From NCBI GenBank assembly GCA_045645505.1, contig JAZRIW010000020.1:4130-68129 (forward strand): 64,000 nucleotides of DNA, written 5' to 3'. The first letter of the stretch is position 1. Each line of letters opens with the position of its first letter. Below, piece after piece: positions 9,281 through 17,728 of the stretch. Below the pieces are notes generated by a model that had not been told where the DNA came from, searched no databases, and worked only from the letters and a program-made list of their open reading frames with translations. The DNA is from Fumia sp045645505. Its GTDB lineage: Bacteria; Bacillota; Clostridia; Oscillospirales; Ruminococcaceae. The translations under genes and the position numbers were made by a program.

Positions 9281-9339
9281 GCTTTAAAGCTTTAAAGCGA
9301 TGATATAGTTATTATATCACTACTTTTTTATTTTGTCAA
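9281..9339 (-). promoter_or_regulatory. Consensus promoter with 18-bp perfect palindrome (putative operator)
   Basis: Reading on the minus strand, TTGACA (9339-9334) and TATAAT (9316-9311) are separated by exactly 17 bases. About 12 bases downstream of the -10 lies GCTTTAAAGCTTTAAAGC (9298-9281), an 18-bp perfect palindrome in the 5' leader of the aldolase gene. A repressor bound here would block initiation or early elongation. No regulator gene is adjacent. Confidence 0.65.
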
Positions 9340-9348
9340 ATATTTTTT

Positions 9349-9376
9349 AAAAAAATCCCTCCTTAAAAAAGGAGGG
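9349..9376 (-). terminator. Rho-independent terminator after the Dabb gene
   Basis: CCCTCCTT (9357-9364) and AAGGAGGG (9369-9376) form a perfect 8-bp stem with a 4-base loop, followed on the minus strand by A and a run of T. It terminates transcription of the gene ending at 9397. Confidence 0.85.
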
Positions 9377-9396
9377 AGGGTGTTAATATTTTTACT

Positions 9397-9693
9397 TTAC
9401 AGCTCGCAATCCGTTACCTGACGGTCAGTTACGACTTTATGCACATATTCCCGTACTGCCTGATGTAATGGATGAGCCTGATAAAAATCGAGTGCTTCAG
9501 GGCTTTCAAATTCGCTTACTAAGCATAAATCCATACCTTTTGGGTTGTAGTTGATATTAACCTGAGCGGAAATAAGGCCGTCGATTTTACCTACTAAAGC
9601 TTCAAGACGCTCTTTGATAATTTCACAATTTTCTTTTTTTGTTTTGCCTTCGGCTTCATCTTTTAAATTCCAAAAAACAATGTGACGAATCAT
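9397..9693 (-). CDS. Dabb-domain (stress-responsive alpha/beta barrel) protein
   Basis: A 98-residue protein starting MIRHIVFWNLKDEA, with the conserved central INYNPKGMDLCLVSEFES and the AHPLHQAVREYV segment. This is the full-length pattern of dimeric Dabb proteins, a ferredoxin-like fold. Members are mostly of unknown role, and some are monooxygenase- or cyclase-like. The AAGGAAGG ribosome binding site is well placed. The gene is followed by its own terminator and preceded, 15 bases away, by the end of a zinc-ribbon membrane protein, with which it may be co-transcribed. Confidence 0.85.
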   Translation of the reverse strand: MIRHIVFWNLKDEAEGKTKKENCEIIKERLEALVGKIDGLISAQVNINYNPKGMDLCLVSEFESPEALDFYQAHPLHQAVREYVHKVVTDRQVTDCEL

Positions 9694-9708
9694 AATATAC
9701 CTTCCTTT

Positions 9709-10608
9709 TTAAGATAATGTAATATAAACAAATGATAATATCATTGTCAGCGCATAGGGGATTACAAAAGATAAAATTAACGCTAATTTTGATGTACCGC
9801 CTTTTGAGGTTAAAATTTTTGTATAATCGGGGTCATCCTTTTTTTCTTTTCTTATTTTATGTACGCTTTTGAATACTTTATTTGCGTACAGTTTATTTGC
9901 AAAAAACGAAAACAGGAGTTTTACAGCAAAAGAGAGAAATGAGCATATATTTGAAATAATTTCGAAATTTGCGGGAAGTTCAGTCTGAACATTACCATAA
10001 AAAAACATATCCTTGAAAATATATAAAGAAGGGAGACTTAAAATAAGAGAAATAACAAAGACGATTGCTGCAACTCCCCACATTTTACGGTAGATAAAGA
10101 AATAAAATTCAAAGAAAAATGCTGCCCAGTTAGGTCCTGTTCTTCTGTTTTCTGCGGCTGCTTTAAATCTTGGAATATAATAGCGGGTATTTGTTTTAAC
10201 AAAAAGTGCTAAATCCTTTGCAGGAATCTTATCAATTTCTTCATCAGGTGAAACTCCGCCCAAGGGATCAAATAATGAATTGAGCGGTATATTGTTTACG
10301 GTAAATCGGTCATTGTCGGATGAATCTTTTTTTTCATTGTTAAGAGATGCTTTGCAGAGTGTGCAGTTTGTTGTTTCGGGAGGGTTGGGAGTTCCGCAAT
10401 TATTGCAACGGATATATTGGTCATCATTGATATTTGCAGGTGATTTCCATATTTCACCTTTTTCATGAAGTTCATTTAAAATACAACCACTTTCCTTAAC
10501 ACAACTTTTGTGATATGGAGCACCACATTCAGGGCAAACCGCTATTTCATCGGTTTTTAAAAGTTCCTTATTACATATAGGGCATATAGCTCCTGTGTAT
10601 TTAAACAT
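9709..10608 (-). CDS. RING-like zinc-ribbon membrane protein with DUF2628-type tail
   Basis: The ATG at 10608 (MFKYTGAICPICNK) is preferred because GAAAGG precedes it; the frame stays open further upstream but without a better site. Residues 9-60 hold paired zinc knuckles (CPICNK, CPECGAPYHKSC), a RING-finger-like prokaryotic domain. Residues about 75-100 contain a second ribbon (CNNCGTPNPPETTNCTLC). From residue 165 the sequence GPNWAAFFFEFYFFIYRKMW and three hydrophobic segments match DUF2628-type proteins. Cytosolic zinc domains joined to a membrane tail suggest a scaffold or sensor; the function is unknown. Confidence 0.7.
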   Translation of the reverse strand: MFKYTGAICPICNKELLKTDEIAVCPECGAPYHKSCVKESGCILNELHEKGEIWKSPANINDDQYIRCNNCGTPNPPETTNCTLCKASLNNEKKDSSDNDRFTVNNIPLNSLFDPLGGVSPDEEIDKIPAKDLALFVKTNTRYYIPRFKAAAENRRTGPNWAAFFFEFYFFIYRKMWGVAAIVFVISLILSLPSLYIFKDMFFYGNVQTELPANFEIISNICSFLSFAVKLLFSFFANKLYANKVFKSVHKIRKEKKDDPDYTKILTSKGGTSKLALILSFVIPYALTMILSFVYITLS

Positions 10609-10738
10609 TTTCTCAAATACCTTTCTGTCATGATATAAAAATATTATAACATAAAGATGTATTTTTATCAAACAATTCTTTACAGAATTGAAAATCTACA
10701 GTATAATATAAATAGTTTTTTAAACGGAGGAACCGCAG

Positions 10739-11854
10739 ATGCTTCAATTTGAAGAAGAAAAGTTAAATTTAAGAGCATTAAAACCTGAGCTTGATGAGCT
10801 TAAATCGGCTTTGGGTATAGATAATGTAAAAAAAGAAATAGCAGAGCTTGAAGAGATAGCTGCAACTCCCGATTTTTGGGACGATACTGAAAATTCGCAG
10901 AAGATTTTGAAAAAAACAGGGGCTTTAAAGACTGTTGCAGAGAGCTTTCAAAATCTCTTAAGCCTTTATGAGGATGCTGAAACAATGCTTGAAATGGCTG
11001 AGGAAGATGATGACGAAGCGATGCTTTCAGAGACTTCTGAGATGATTTTAAGTCTTAAAGAAGGCATTGAAACTCAAAAGCTTTCAACTTTGTTATCAGG
11101 TGAATTTGATTCAAAAAATGCTATTTTAACTTTCCACGCAGGTGCAGGCGGTACAGAGGCACAGGACTGGGTAGAAATGCTTTATCGTATGTACTGCAGA
11201 TGGGGAGAAAGACATAATTTTAAAGTAAGCACTTTGGATATTTTAGACGGAGATGAAGCAGGAATAAAAAGTGCTTCAATTTTAGTTGAGGGGCTTAATG
11301 CGTACGGATATTTAAAATCTGAAATTGGTGTTCACAGACTTGTCAGGGTTTCACCTTTTGACGCATCGGGACGCAGGCACACTTCTTTTGCTTCACTTGA
11401 AGTTATGCCTGAAATTGATGATGATATCGAGATTGATATTCGTCCTGAGGACTTGAAGGTTGATACTTATCGTTCAAGTGGCGCAGGTGGTCAGAAGGTA
11501 AATAAAACCGATTCCGCAGTGCGTATTACTCATATTCCTACAGGTATAGTTACTTCTTGTCAGACAGAGCGAAGTCAGTATCAGAATAAAGATATGGCAA
11601 TGAAGATGCTTAAATCCAAGCTTTATGAGATTAAGGAAAGGGAGCATCTTGATAAAATAGAGGATATAAGAGGCGACCAGAAAGAAATTGCCTGGGGAGC
11701 TCAGATCCGTTCTTATGTATTTATGCCTTATACGCTTGTCAAAGACCATCGTACAGGTTTTGAAATGGGAAATGTTAATGCAGTTATGGACGGAGACCTG
11801 GACGGATTTATAAATGCTTACTTGAAAGCATTGGCACATGGTGAACTGAATTAA
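10739..11854 (+). CDS. prfB: Peptide chain release factor 2
   Basis: The 371 aa match RF2 length. The peptidyl-tRNA hydrolysis motif is in SSGAGGQKVNKTDSAVRI, and the N-terminal domain ends PDFWDD as usual. It releases peptides at UGA and UAA codons. GGAGG lies upstream of the ATG. The gene reads straight through without the in-frame UGA and programmed +1 frameshift found near codon 25 of many prfB genes, so autoregulation by frameshifting is absent here. It converges with the ACT gene across a large structured inverted repeat. Confidence 0.95.
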   Translation: MLQFEEEKLNLRALKPELDELKSALGIDNVKKEIAELEEIAATPDFWDDTENSQKILKKTGALKTVAESFQNLLSLYEDAETMLEMAEEDDDEAMLSETSEMILSLKEGIETQKLSTLLSGEFDSKNAILTFHAGAGGTEAQDWVEMLYRMYCRWGERHNFKVSTLDILDGDEAGIKSASILVEGLNAYGYLKSEIGVHRLVRVSPFDASGRRHTSFASLEVMPEIDDDIEIDIRPEDLKVDTYRSSGAGGQKVNKTDSAVRITHIPTGIVTSCQTERSQYQNKDMAMKMLKSKLYEIKEREHLDKIEDIRGDQKEIAWGAQIRSYVFMPYTLVKDHRTGFEMGNVNAVMDGDLDGFINAYLKALAHGELN

Positions 11855-12096
11855 AAAAGGTGTTTAACGGCGTCTTCAGTTAGGGATAATTCGCCTAAAT
11901 CATTACTTGTTTTGCGAACTAATATGTTAAAAGTCCACGGTATGCGTCAGCATTACCGTGGACTTTTGCCTTTTATTTCATCAAAAAAGTTAATGATTTA
12001 GGTGTTATACAGTTTTGTAACAAATATATTCGTGAAAAACCGAATTCTCCCTAATTGAAGACGTCGAAAAACAAATTGTTTTTAAACACCTTTTTT
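11853..12096. repeat. 244-base nested inverted-repeat element (candidate MITE or structured RNA)
   Basis: The ends are a perfect 15-bp inverted repeat (AAAAAAGGTGTTTAA at 11853, partner 12082-12096). Inside it a 26-bp helix pairs 11868-11893 with 12041-12066, with two G-U wobbles and one mismatch. A third helix pairs CCTAAATCATTA (11894-11905) with 11991-12002. A 14-bp perfect hairpin, AAAAGTCCACGGTA/TACCGTGGACTTTT (11929-11942/11954-11967), lies at the centre. A small hairpin (12003-12022) and an AT-rich palindrome (12067-12081) fill the right arm. There is no ORF. It lies between the convergent prfB and ACT genes, and its T-rich ends could also serve as a bidirectional terminator. Confidence 0.75.
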
Positions 12097-12101
12097 TATT
12101 A

Positions 12102-12551
12102 TTATAATTTATTTATAGTTTCCTGATCTATTGTTTTGATATTGTTTTGCTGCATTATATCAGCAATATCTTTCTTTTCCATATCCTGTGAGGATAAACG
12201 TAAAACTATTGAAGCATTGTTTTCAATAATATAATTGAGCGAATACAAATATTCAATAGAGATATTGTTTTCTTCTATAACAGAGAGGACTTTATCAAGT
12301 CCTGCCGGTTCATTCGGAACTGAAACACAGAGAACACGGTTTGTTTTAGAAATGAATCCGTTTTCACGAAGGGAAATAACTGCAGATTCAATATCAGATT
12401 CTCTTACGATAATTCTTACGATACCGAAATGAGTAGTGTCTGCCATAGACATAGCAAGAAGGTCGATGCCTTTTTCTGCTAAAATTTTTGTAAGGGAACG
12501 CAAAGTACCATTACTGTTTTCAAGATAAACTGATATTTGATTTATAAACAT
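12102..12551 (-). CDS. Tandem ACT-domain amino-acid-binding protein
   Basis: The 149 residues form two ACT domains. The first begins FINQISVYLENSNGTLRSLTKILAEKGIDL, and the second is around PNEPAGLDKVLSVIEENNISIEYLYS. ACT pairs bind amino acids as dimers, and this two-domain form commonly accompanies phenylacetate-CoA ligase genes in anaerobes. Here it follows that gene by 16 bases in the same operon, under the same T-box leader. A role as a small-molecule sensor or regulator of aromatic amino acid or aryl-acid metabolism is the likely reading. Confidence 0.85.
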   Translation of the reverse strand: MFINQISVYLENSNGTLRSLTKILAEKGIDLLAMSMADTTHFGIVRIIVRESDIESAVISLRENGFISKTNRVLCVSVPNEPAGLDKVLSVIEENNISIEYLYSLNYIIENNASIVLRLSSQDMEKKDIADIMQQNNIKTIDQETINKL

Positions 12552-12567
12552 AACTATCCGTCCTTTC

Positions 12568-13890
12568 TTATTTTGTGAGACCTCTGTTATCTATAATACG
12601 TTTGGATTTTCCTTCAGAACGGGGAATTGATTTAGGAGGAACAAGTTTTACTATTGCTGATATGCCGACAACCGATTTAATACCCTCTGAAATAGCGTTT
12701 CTTATTGATTCAATGTCAGAGATTGTATCAGAGAAGATATCTTCTGTAAGCTCTACCTGTACTTCGAGGCGGTCAGTCGAATTTACTCTGTCAACTACTA
12801 ACATATAATGGGGTGCAACGCCCGGAATTTTTAATAAGACAGATTCAATCTGACTTGGGAATACGTTTACACCTCTTATTATAAGCATATCATCGGTACG
12901 TCCTGTGATACTGCTCATTCTTATATGAGTTCTTGAGCAGGCACATTTTTCTTCGGTGAGGGTACATATGTCGTGTGTGCGGTAGCGTAGCATAGGCATA
13001 CCTGTTTTGGTGATGGTTGTGAGTACGAGCTCACCGCTTTCACCATAGGGGAGGGGTTTTCCTGTATCGGGATCTACAATCTCAGCGATTACATGGTCTT
13101 CGTTTATATGCATACCTGCTTTTGCACTGCACTCATATGCAACACCGGGACCTGCGATTTCAGTTAATCCGTAGATATTATATGCATTTATATCGAATAG
13201 ACTCTCGATTTTGTCTCTCATTTCCTCTGTCCAGGGTTCAGCACCAAAACAACCTGATTTTAATTTGAAATCTTTTATATCATAGCCCATTTCTTTAAGG
13301 GATTCACCTAAGAAAATAGCATATGAGGGTGTGCAACAAAGCAATGTAGAACCAAGGTCATGCATCATCATAAGTTGTCTGTTTGTATTACCGCTTGACA
13401 TGGGGATAACCATAGATTTAATTTTTGAAGCTCCCTGATGTGCACCGAGTCCGCCTGTGAATAAGCCATAGCCATAAGTTACCTGAACAATATCATCTTT
13501 ACCTGCACCTGCTGCTGTGAGTGAACGGGCAACCATTTCAGTCCATACATCTATATCATTTTCGGTGTATCCCGAAACGATAGGTTTACCGGTTGTACCG
13601 GAAGACCCTTGGATTCTTACTATTTCTGATTTGGGTACAGCGAATAATCCGTAAGGGAATTCATCACGTAAATCTGATTTATTGGTGAATGGAAGAAGAT
13701 GCAAATCATCAATGGATTTTATGTCATTGGGGGTTACGTTCATTTCGTCCATACGGGCTTTATACAGTGGTACATTTTTGTATATGTGAGCCACTGTTTC
13801 GCGTAGTCTTTTGCTTTGAAGCTTTTTTAATTTACTTCTGTCCATACATTCAATTTTCGGGTTGTAAATTTTGTTTTCTTCAATTTTCAT
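12568..13890 (-). CDS. Phenylacetate-CoA ligase family protein
   Basis: An AMP-forming ligase of PaaK type: the P-loop-like motif RIQGSSGTTGKPIVSGYT, then YNIYGLTEIAGPGVAYEC, LRYRTHDICTLTEEKC, GRTDDMLIIRGVNVFPSQIE and C-terminal PRSEGKSKRI with the catalytic Lys region. It should activate an aryl acetate (phenylacetate, or indole- or hydroxyphenylacetate) to its CoA thioester. An upstream extension is open, but AAAGGA sits nine bases before the ATG at 13890, giving 440 aa, the family's usual length. It is first in an operon with an ACT protein, behind a T-box leader, which ties its expression to uncharged tRNA. Confidence 0.88.
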   Translation of the reverse strand: MKIEENKIYNPKIECMDRSKLKKLQSKRLRETVAHIYKNVPLYKARMDEMNVTPNDIKSIDDLHLLPFTNKSDLRDEFPYGLFAVPKSEIVRIQGSSGTTGKPIVSGYTENDIDVWTEMVARSLTAAGAGKDDIVQVTYGYGLFTGGLGAHQGASKIKSMVIPMSSGNTNRQLMMMHDLGSTLLCCTPSYAIFLGESLKEMGYDIKDFKLKSGCFGAEPWTEEMRDKIESLFDINAYNIYGLTEIAGPGVAYECSAKAGMHINEDHVIAEIVDPDTGKPLPYGESGELVLTTITKTGMPMLRYRTHDICTLTEEKCACSRTHIRMSSITGRTDDMLIIRGVNVFPSQIESVLLKIPGVAPHYMLVVDRVNSTDRLEVQVELTEDIFSDTISDIESIRNAISEGIKSVVGISAIVKLVPPKSIPRSEGKSKRIIDNRGLTK

Positions 13891-13941
13891 AAAAATCATT
13901 CCTTTAAATAAAAATTTTTTTATGTAGCTTTTTAAAATCAG

Positions 13942-14217
13942 AAAATAAAAAAGTCTCTTTAACAAACTTTAAAAGTCAGTTAAAGAGACGAATTTATAAA
14001 ATCCGCGGTACCACTCTTTTTGTATATATCAAATAATATATACCACTTTAAGCCTCTAAAAAAGCCCTTTGCACTTACGTAGCATTCACGGGAGGAACTA
14101 CTCGAAATAATCTTTCCCTTCTCCAACTCGGAAGTGAAAGGCTAAAATATACTCCACCAACGACTCGCACCAAACGTCGCTTCTCTTATCGCTTCATATA
14201 TCCGCCGTCTTCGTCAA
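13942..14217 (-). promoter_or_regulatory. T-box leader, specifier codon read as TTC (Phe)
   Basis: On the minus strand the leader contains an AGAGA-type Stem I with a TTTGGTGCGAG distal part. The specifier region reads TTC followed by ACTTCCGAG, which aligns with the ATG specifier of the metG T-box in this window. The T-box motif AGAGTGGTACCGCGG is at about 14018-14002. The terminator stem GTCTCTTTAAC/GTTAAAGAGAC (13989-13979/13963-13953) is followed by a T-rich run to 13942. The specifier TTC at 14138-14136 predicts control by uncharged tRNA-Phe. The T-box itself is certain; the specifier assignment is by alignment. Confidence 0.88.
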
Positions 14218-14230
14218 AGTTATTGTTATT

Positions 14231-14259
14231 ATGATATACCTTGAATTTTAATTTGTCAA
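14231..14259 (-). promoter_or_regulatory. Promoter of the T-box/phenylacetate-CoA ligase operon
   Basis: On the minus strand TTGACA (14259-14254) and TATCAT (14236-14231) are 17 bases apart, immediately upstream of the T-box leader and just past the cinA stop. Confidence 0.65.
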
Positions 14260-14266
14260 GTGTTTT

Positions 14267-15538
14267 TTATCTGTTAATTTTGTCGGGATAAAGTTTTGCG
14301 GTTTCCAGTAAAATGTGAATCGCTTTTGAAGATGCAAGATAGCGTATCATTTCGCGTGAATTTTCATCACGACTTACTATATTAAGCTCTATTGCTTCAG
14401 ATTTAAGCTCACTATCGACTGCAATATACACAAGTCCTACCGGCTTTCCCTCGGAGGCTGAGGGACCTGCATTACCCGTTACTGCTATTCCTATATCGGC
14501 ATTTGAAAGTTTTCTTACTCCTTTAGCCATTTCAAGTGCAACCTGCGGAGAAATGGCGGTAAATTCCTGTAAAGTATTTTCCTTTACAGATAAAACTTCT
14601 GATTTTATCCTGCTTGAATAGCTTGATATGCCACATTCAAATACTTTAGAGGCTCCGTCTATTTCAGTAAGGCGTTTAGAGATGTATCCTGCGGTACAGC
14701 TTTCTGCAGTTGCAACCATAAGCCCTTTTTTCTTAAGAGTATCTACTGCTGCCTTTTGTAAACTGCCTACGTCTATACCATACAGATATTCTCCGACTTC
14801 ACTTTTAATTTTGTCAATTACGGGTGTCATCATTTTTTCAGCTTCATTTTTATCCTTTGCCATAGCGGTTACACGCACCATTACTTCACCTGTTTTAGCA
14901 TACGGGGCTATGGAGGGATTTTTATTGTTTTTCATTAAATCGTACAATTTACTTTCGAGTAATGATTCACCTATTCCGTAAAAATGAAGATTATGGGATA
15001 AAAGTATATTATCACTTTTTTGTGATAAAAAGGAAACGACAGAATTATCAAACATCTTTTTCATTTCATTCGGAGGTCCGGGGAGCATTATTGCAATTTT
15101 TCCGTTTTCTTCTATTGCACAGCCCGGTGCGGTTCCGTTGGGGTTTGGGAAAATGATGGAATTTTCGGGCATCATAGCTTGTTTTATATTGTTTTTTGGC
15201 ATTACTTTATTTGATTTTTTATAGTAATCTTTAATTGCTTTAAGTGAATTTTCATCGAGTATAAGTTTTCTGTTAAAAAACTGTGCAATTGTTTCTTTTG
15301 AAAGGTCATCATAAGTAGGGCCAAGTCCACCGGTTGTTATAACAATATCTGCTCTTGAAAAGGAGAGAGCTAAATTTTCTTTCAGACGTTCTGGATTATC
15401 ACCAACAACCGATTGATGATATACGTTTATTCCTAATTTTGTAAGTTCTTTTGCTATATATGCGGCATTTGTGTTTACAATATCACCCATTAAAATTTCA
15501 GTTCCGATACAAAGAATCTCTGCATTTTTTGCTTTCAA
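14267..15538 (-). CDS. cinA: CinA family protein (NMN deamidase / ADP-ribose pyrophosphatase-like)
   Basis: The N-terminal half (residues 5-170) is the MoaB/MoeA-like COG1058 domain: EILCIGTEILMGDIVNTNA and ADIVITTGGLGPTYDDLSKE. The C-terminal half (about 260-415) is the CinA deamidase domain: VATAESCTAGYISKRLTEIDGAS and DIGIAVTGNAGPSASEGKPVG. It probably recycles nicotinamide mononucleotide. At 423 aa it is full length. The start is TTG at 15538, with GGTGGAG seven bases upstream and no ATG nearby. It is transcribed divergently from recJ. Confidence 0.92.
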   Translation of the reverse strand: MKAKNAEILCIGTEILMGDIVNTNAAYIAKELTKLGINVYHQSVVGDNPERLKENLALSFSRADIVITTGGLGPTYDDLSKETIAQFFNRKLILDENSLKAIKDYYKKSNKVMPKNNIKQAMMPENSIIFPNPNGTAPGCAIEENGKIAIMLPGPPNEMKKMFDNSVVSFLSQKSDNILLSHNLHFYGIGESLLESKLYDLMKNNKNPSIAPYAKTGEVMVRVTAMAKDKNEAEKMMTPVIDKIKSEVGEYLYGIDVGSLQKAAVDTLKKKGLMVATAESCTAGYISKRLTEIDGASKVFECGISSYSSRIKSEVLSVKENTLQEFTAISPQVALEMAKGVRKLSNADIGIAVTGNAGPSASEGKPVGLVYIAVDSELKSEAIELNIVSRDENSREMIRYLASSKAIHILLETAKLYPDKINR

Positions 15539-15691
15539 AACAAATCTCCACCTTTCAATAATATTTTATCATATAAAGTATTATTTGCAAAGTAGTGGTA
15601 AGATATTTTTTGAGTTGAAATATTTATCAAAAGATGTTAAAATAATATTTTAAAAGGAATTTTAATATTTTTTAGGGAAGGGGAGAATTTT

Positions 15692-17728
15692 ATGTCGTTT
15701 TCAAAATGGGTAATGCCGAGCTTTGACAAAGACAAAAGCAGAGAAATTCAGGCAGAATATGGCGTTTCTGCAATGGTTGCTGATATTTTAGTGGCACGTA
15801 ACTTTTCAAAGCAGGAATTAGACGAAATTTTAGATGACAAAAATGTAATTGCTGACCCTTTTTTACTTGATGATATGGATAAAGCGGTAGCCCGTATAAA
15901 CAAGGCGATTGAACTTAATGAAAAAATTGCCGTGTATGGGGATTATGACTGTGATGGGGTTACTGCTACGGTTATAGTTGTTTCTTTTTTACAGTCTATG
16001 GGAGCAGATGTTTTTTACTATATTCCTGAGCGTCAGGAGGGATATGGGTTAAATAATGCTGCTATAGATATGATTGATGAAAAAGGTGCTAAATTACTTA
16101 TTACTGTTGACAATGGTATATCAGCTTTTGATGAGATAGATTATGCAAATTCAAAGGGAATTGATGTTATTGTTACTGACCATCATCAGGTGGGAGAAAA
16201 AATTCCATCGGCGTTGGCGGTGATAAATCCCCACAGAAAAGAATATAACGGATTTAAGGAGCTTTGCGGTGCAGGGGTTGCTTTAAAGCTTTGCGCAGCA
16301 ATTGACGGAGATTACGAGAATATTTTTGACAGTTTTTCAGTTTTGGCGGCTATTGGTACTATTGGTGATGTTGTTAAACTTAAATCCGAGAATCGTCTGA
16401 TTGTAAAAAAAGGGCTTGAGCAGATTTTATATACCGATAATATAGGAATAACAGCGCTTATAAAGGCAAGTGGACTGGAAAATAAAACTTTAAATGCACA
16501 GCGGGTTGCTTTTAGTATAGTGCCGAGGATAAATGCAGCGGGAAGAATGGGAAAGGCTAATTTAGCGACTGAGCTTTTATTTTGTGAAGATGAAGAAACT
16601 GCATTTGATTTAGCACAGATGATAGAAGATTTAAATGCTCAAAGACGTGTTGAGGAGGAGAAAATACTTAAGATTTTGCAGGGAAAAATTGAAGAAAACC
16701 CACAAGTTCTTTTAGACAGAGTTTTACTTGTAGAAAGTGAAAATCTTCACCATGGTGTTTTGGGAATAGTGGCTTCACGTCTTTCAAATCTTTACGGAAA
16801 GCCTGCATTTGTCCTTTCTGCTGAGGATGAGCTTTCTATGGGTTCTGCAAGAAGTATAGGGGATTTTTCAATTTATTCTGCCTTAACTTACTGCGATGAT
16901 ATTCTTATAAAATATGGAGGACATAAGTCTGCGGCAGGTGTGACTTTGAAAACTTCGGATGTTAATGAATTCAGAGAGAAGCTTAATGAGTATGCATCTG
17001 AGAATTATGACCTTATGCCTGTTGTAACTAAAAATATCGATAAAGAGCTTCATATTGATGATATAAATGTAAATTCGGTGAGTGAGCTTGAGATTTTAGA
17101 GCCTTGCGGAGAAGATAATTTTCCTCCTGTATTTTTGCTCAGAAACTGCACAGTAGAGGCTATACAGCCATTGGCAGGGGATAAGCATTTAAAAATTAAA
17201 GTTAATTTTGAAGGTAAAAATATTAATCTTCTTTATTTTAAAATGTCTTCTGATAAATTTATTTATTCTGTAGGCAACAAGATAGATGTTTTAGCTAATC
17301 TTGAAATCAATACCTTTCATGATGTTATTTCAATTGCAGTTAAAATATCTGATATAAGGCCTTGTAATTTTGAAGATGTGAAGATGATAAATGCAGAGCA
17401 TTTTTATGGAAAAATTCGTCGTAATGAAAAGGTTGACAAAAAGATTATCGATATTTCTGTTCCAAATACAGATGAATTAAGAACTACTTATAAGATTTTA
17501 AAAAAGCTTGATGACAGAGATTTTTGTCTTGATGATATTTATCTTCTGGCGTTTTCGGGCAAGATAAATTATTGTAAATTTAAATTGATGATAGATATTT
17601 TAGAAGAGCTTTCTTTGATTTTTGTATCCAGAGATTTTTCTTCGGTGAAAATTTTAAAAACCGAAAAAGTGGATCTTGAAAGCTCAAAAATCTTATCAGA
17701 TTTGAAGAGGAGGTGCCTTTGTGAGTAA
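15692..17728 (+). CDS. recJ: Single-stranded-DNA-specific exonuclease RecJ
   Basis: DHH-family phosphoesterase motifs appear in order: AVYGDYDCDGVTATVIV (DCDG), LLITVDNGISAFDEI, VTDHHQVG and FKELCGAGVALKLC. The DHHA1 domain follows (LHHGVLGIVASRLSNLYGKP, GSARSIGDFSI and GGHKSAAGVTL), then an OB-type domain. It degrades single-stranded DNA 5' to 3' in recombination and mismatch repair. The 678 aa are somewhat shorter than the Bacillus protein, with a reduced C-terminal region. Its end overlaps the relA start by eight bases; the apt gene often found between them is missing. Confidence 0.95.
   Translation: MSFSKWVMPSFDKDKSREIQAEYGVSAMVADILVARNFSKQELDEILDDKNVIADPFLLDDMDKAVARINKAIELNEKIAVYGDYDCDGVTATVIVVSFLQSMGADVFYYIPERQEGYGLNNAAIDMIDEKGAKLLITVDNGISAFDEIDYANSKGIDVIVTDHHQVGEKIPSALAVINPHRKEYNGFKELCGAGVALKLCAAIDGDYENIFDSFSVLAAIGTIGDVVKLKSENRLIVKKGLEQILYTDNIGITALIKASGLENKTLNAQRVAFSIVPRINAAGRMGKANLATELLFCEDEETAFDLAQMIEDLNAQRRVEEEKILKILQGKIEENPQVLLDRVLLVESENLHHGVLGIVASRLSNLYGKPAFVLSAEDELSMGSARSIGDFSIYSALTYCDDILIKYGGHKSAAGVTLKTSDVNEFREKLNEYASENYDLMPVVTKNIDKELHIDDINVNSVSELEILEPCGEDNFPPVFLLRNCTVEAIQPLAGDKHLKIKVNFEGKNINLLYFKMSSDKFIYSVGNKIDVLANLEINTFHDVISIAVKISDIRPCNFEDVKMINAEHFYGKIRRNEKVDKKIIDISVPNTDELRTTYKILKKLDDRDFCLDDIYLLAFSGKINYCKFKLMIDILEELSLIFVSRDFSSVKILKTEKVDLESSKILSDLKRRCLCE

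Noticed and set aside
10739..10830. Programmed +1 frameshift in prfB
   Set aside because: The open frame runs from a well-spaced ATG through the whole protein; no in-frame TGA or slippery site is present.
11853..12096. Integron attC site (GTTTAAC-like box at the left end)
   Set aside because: The right end lacks the matching GTTRRRY core, the helix is continuous rather than the spaced R/L box layout, and no cassette or integrase is nearby.
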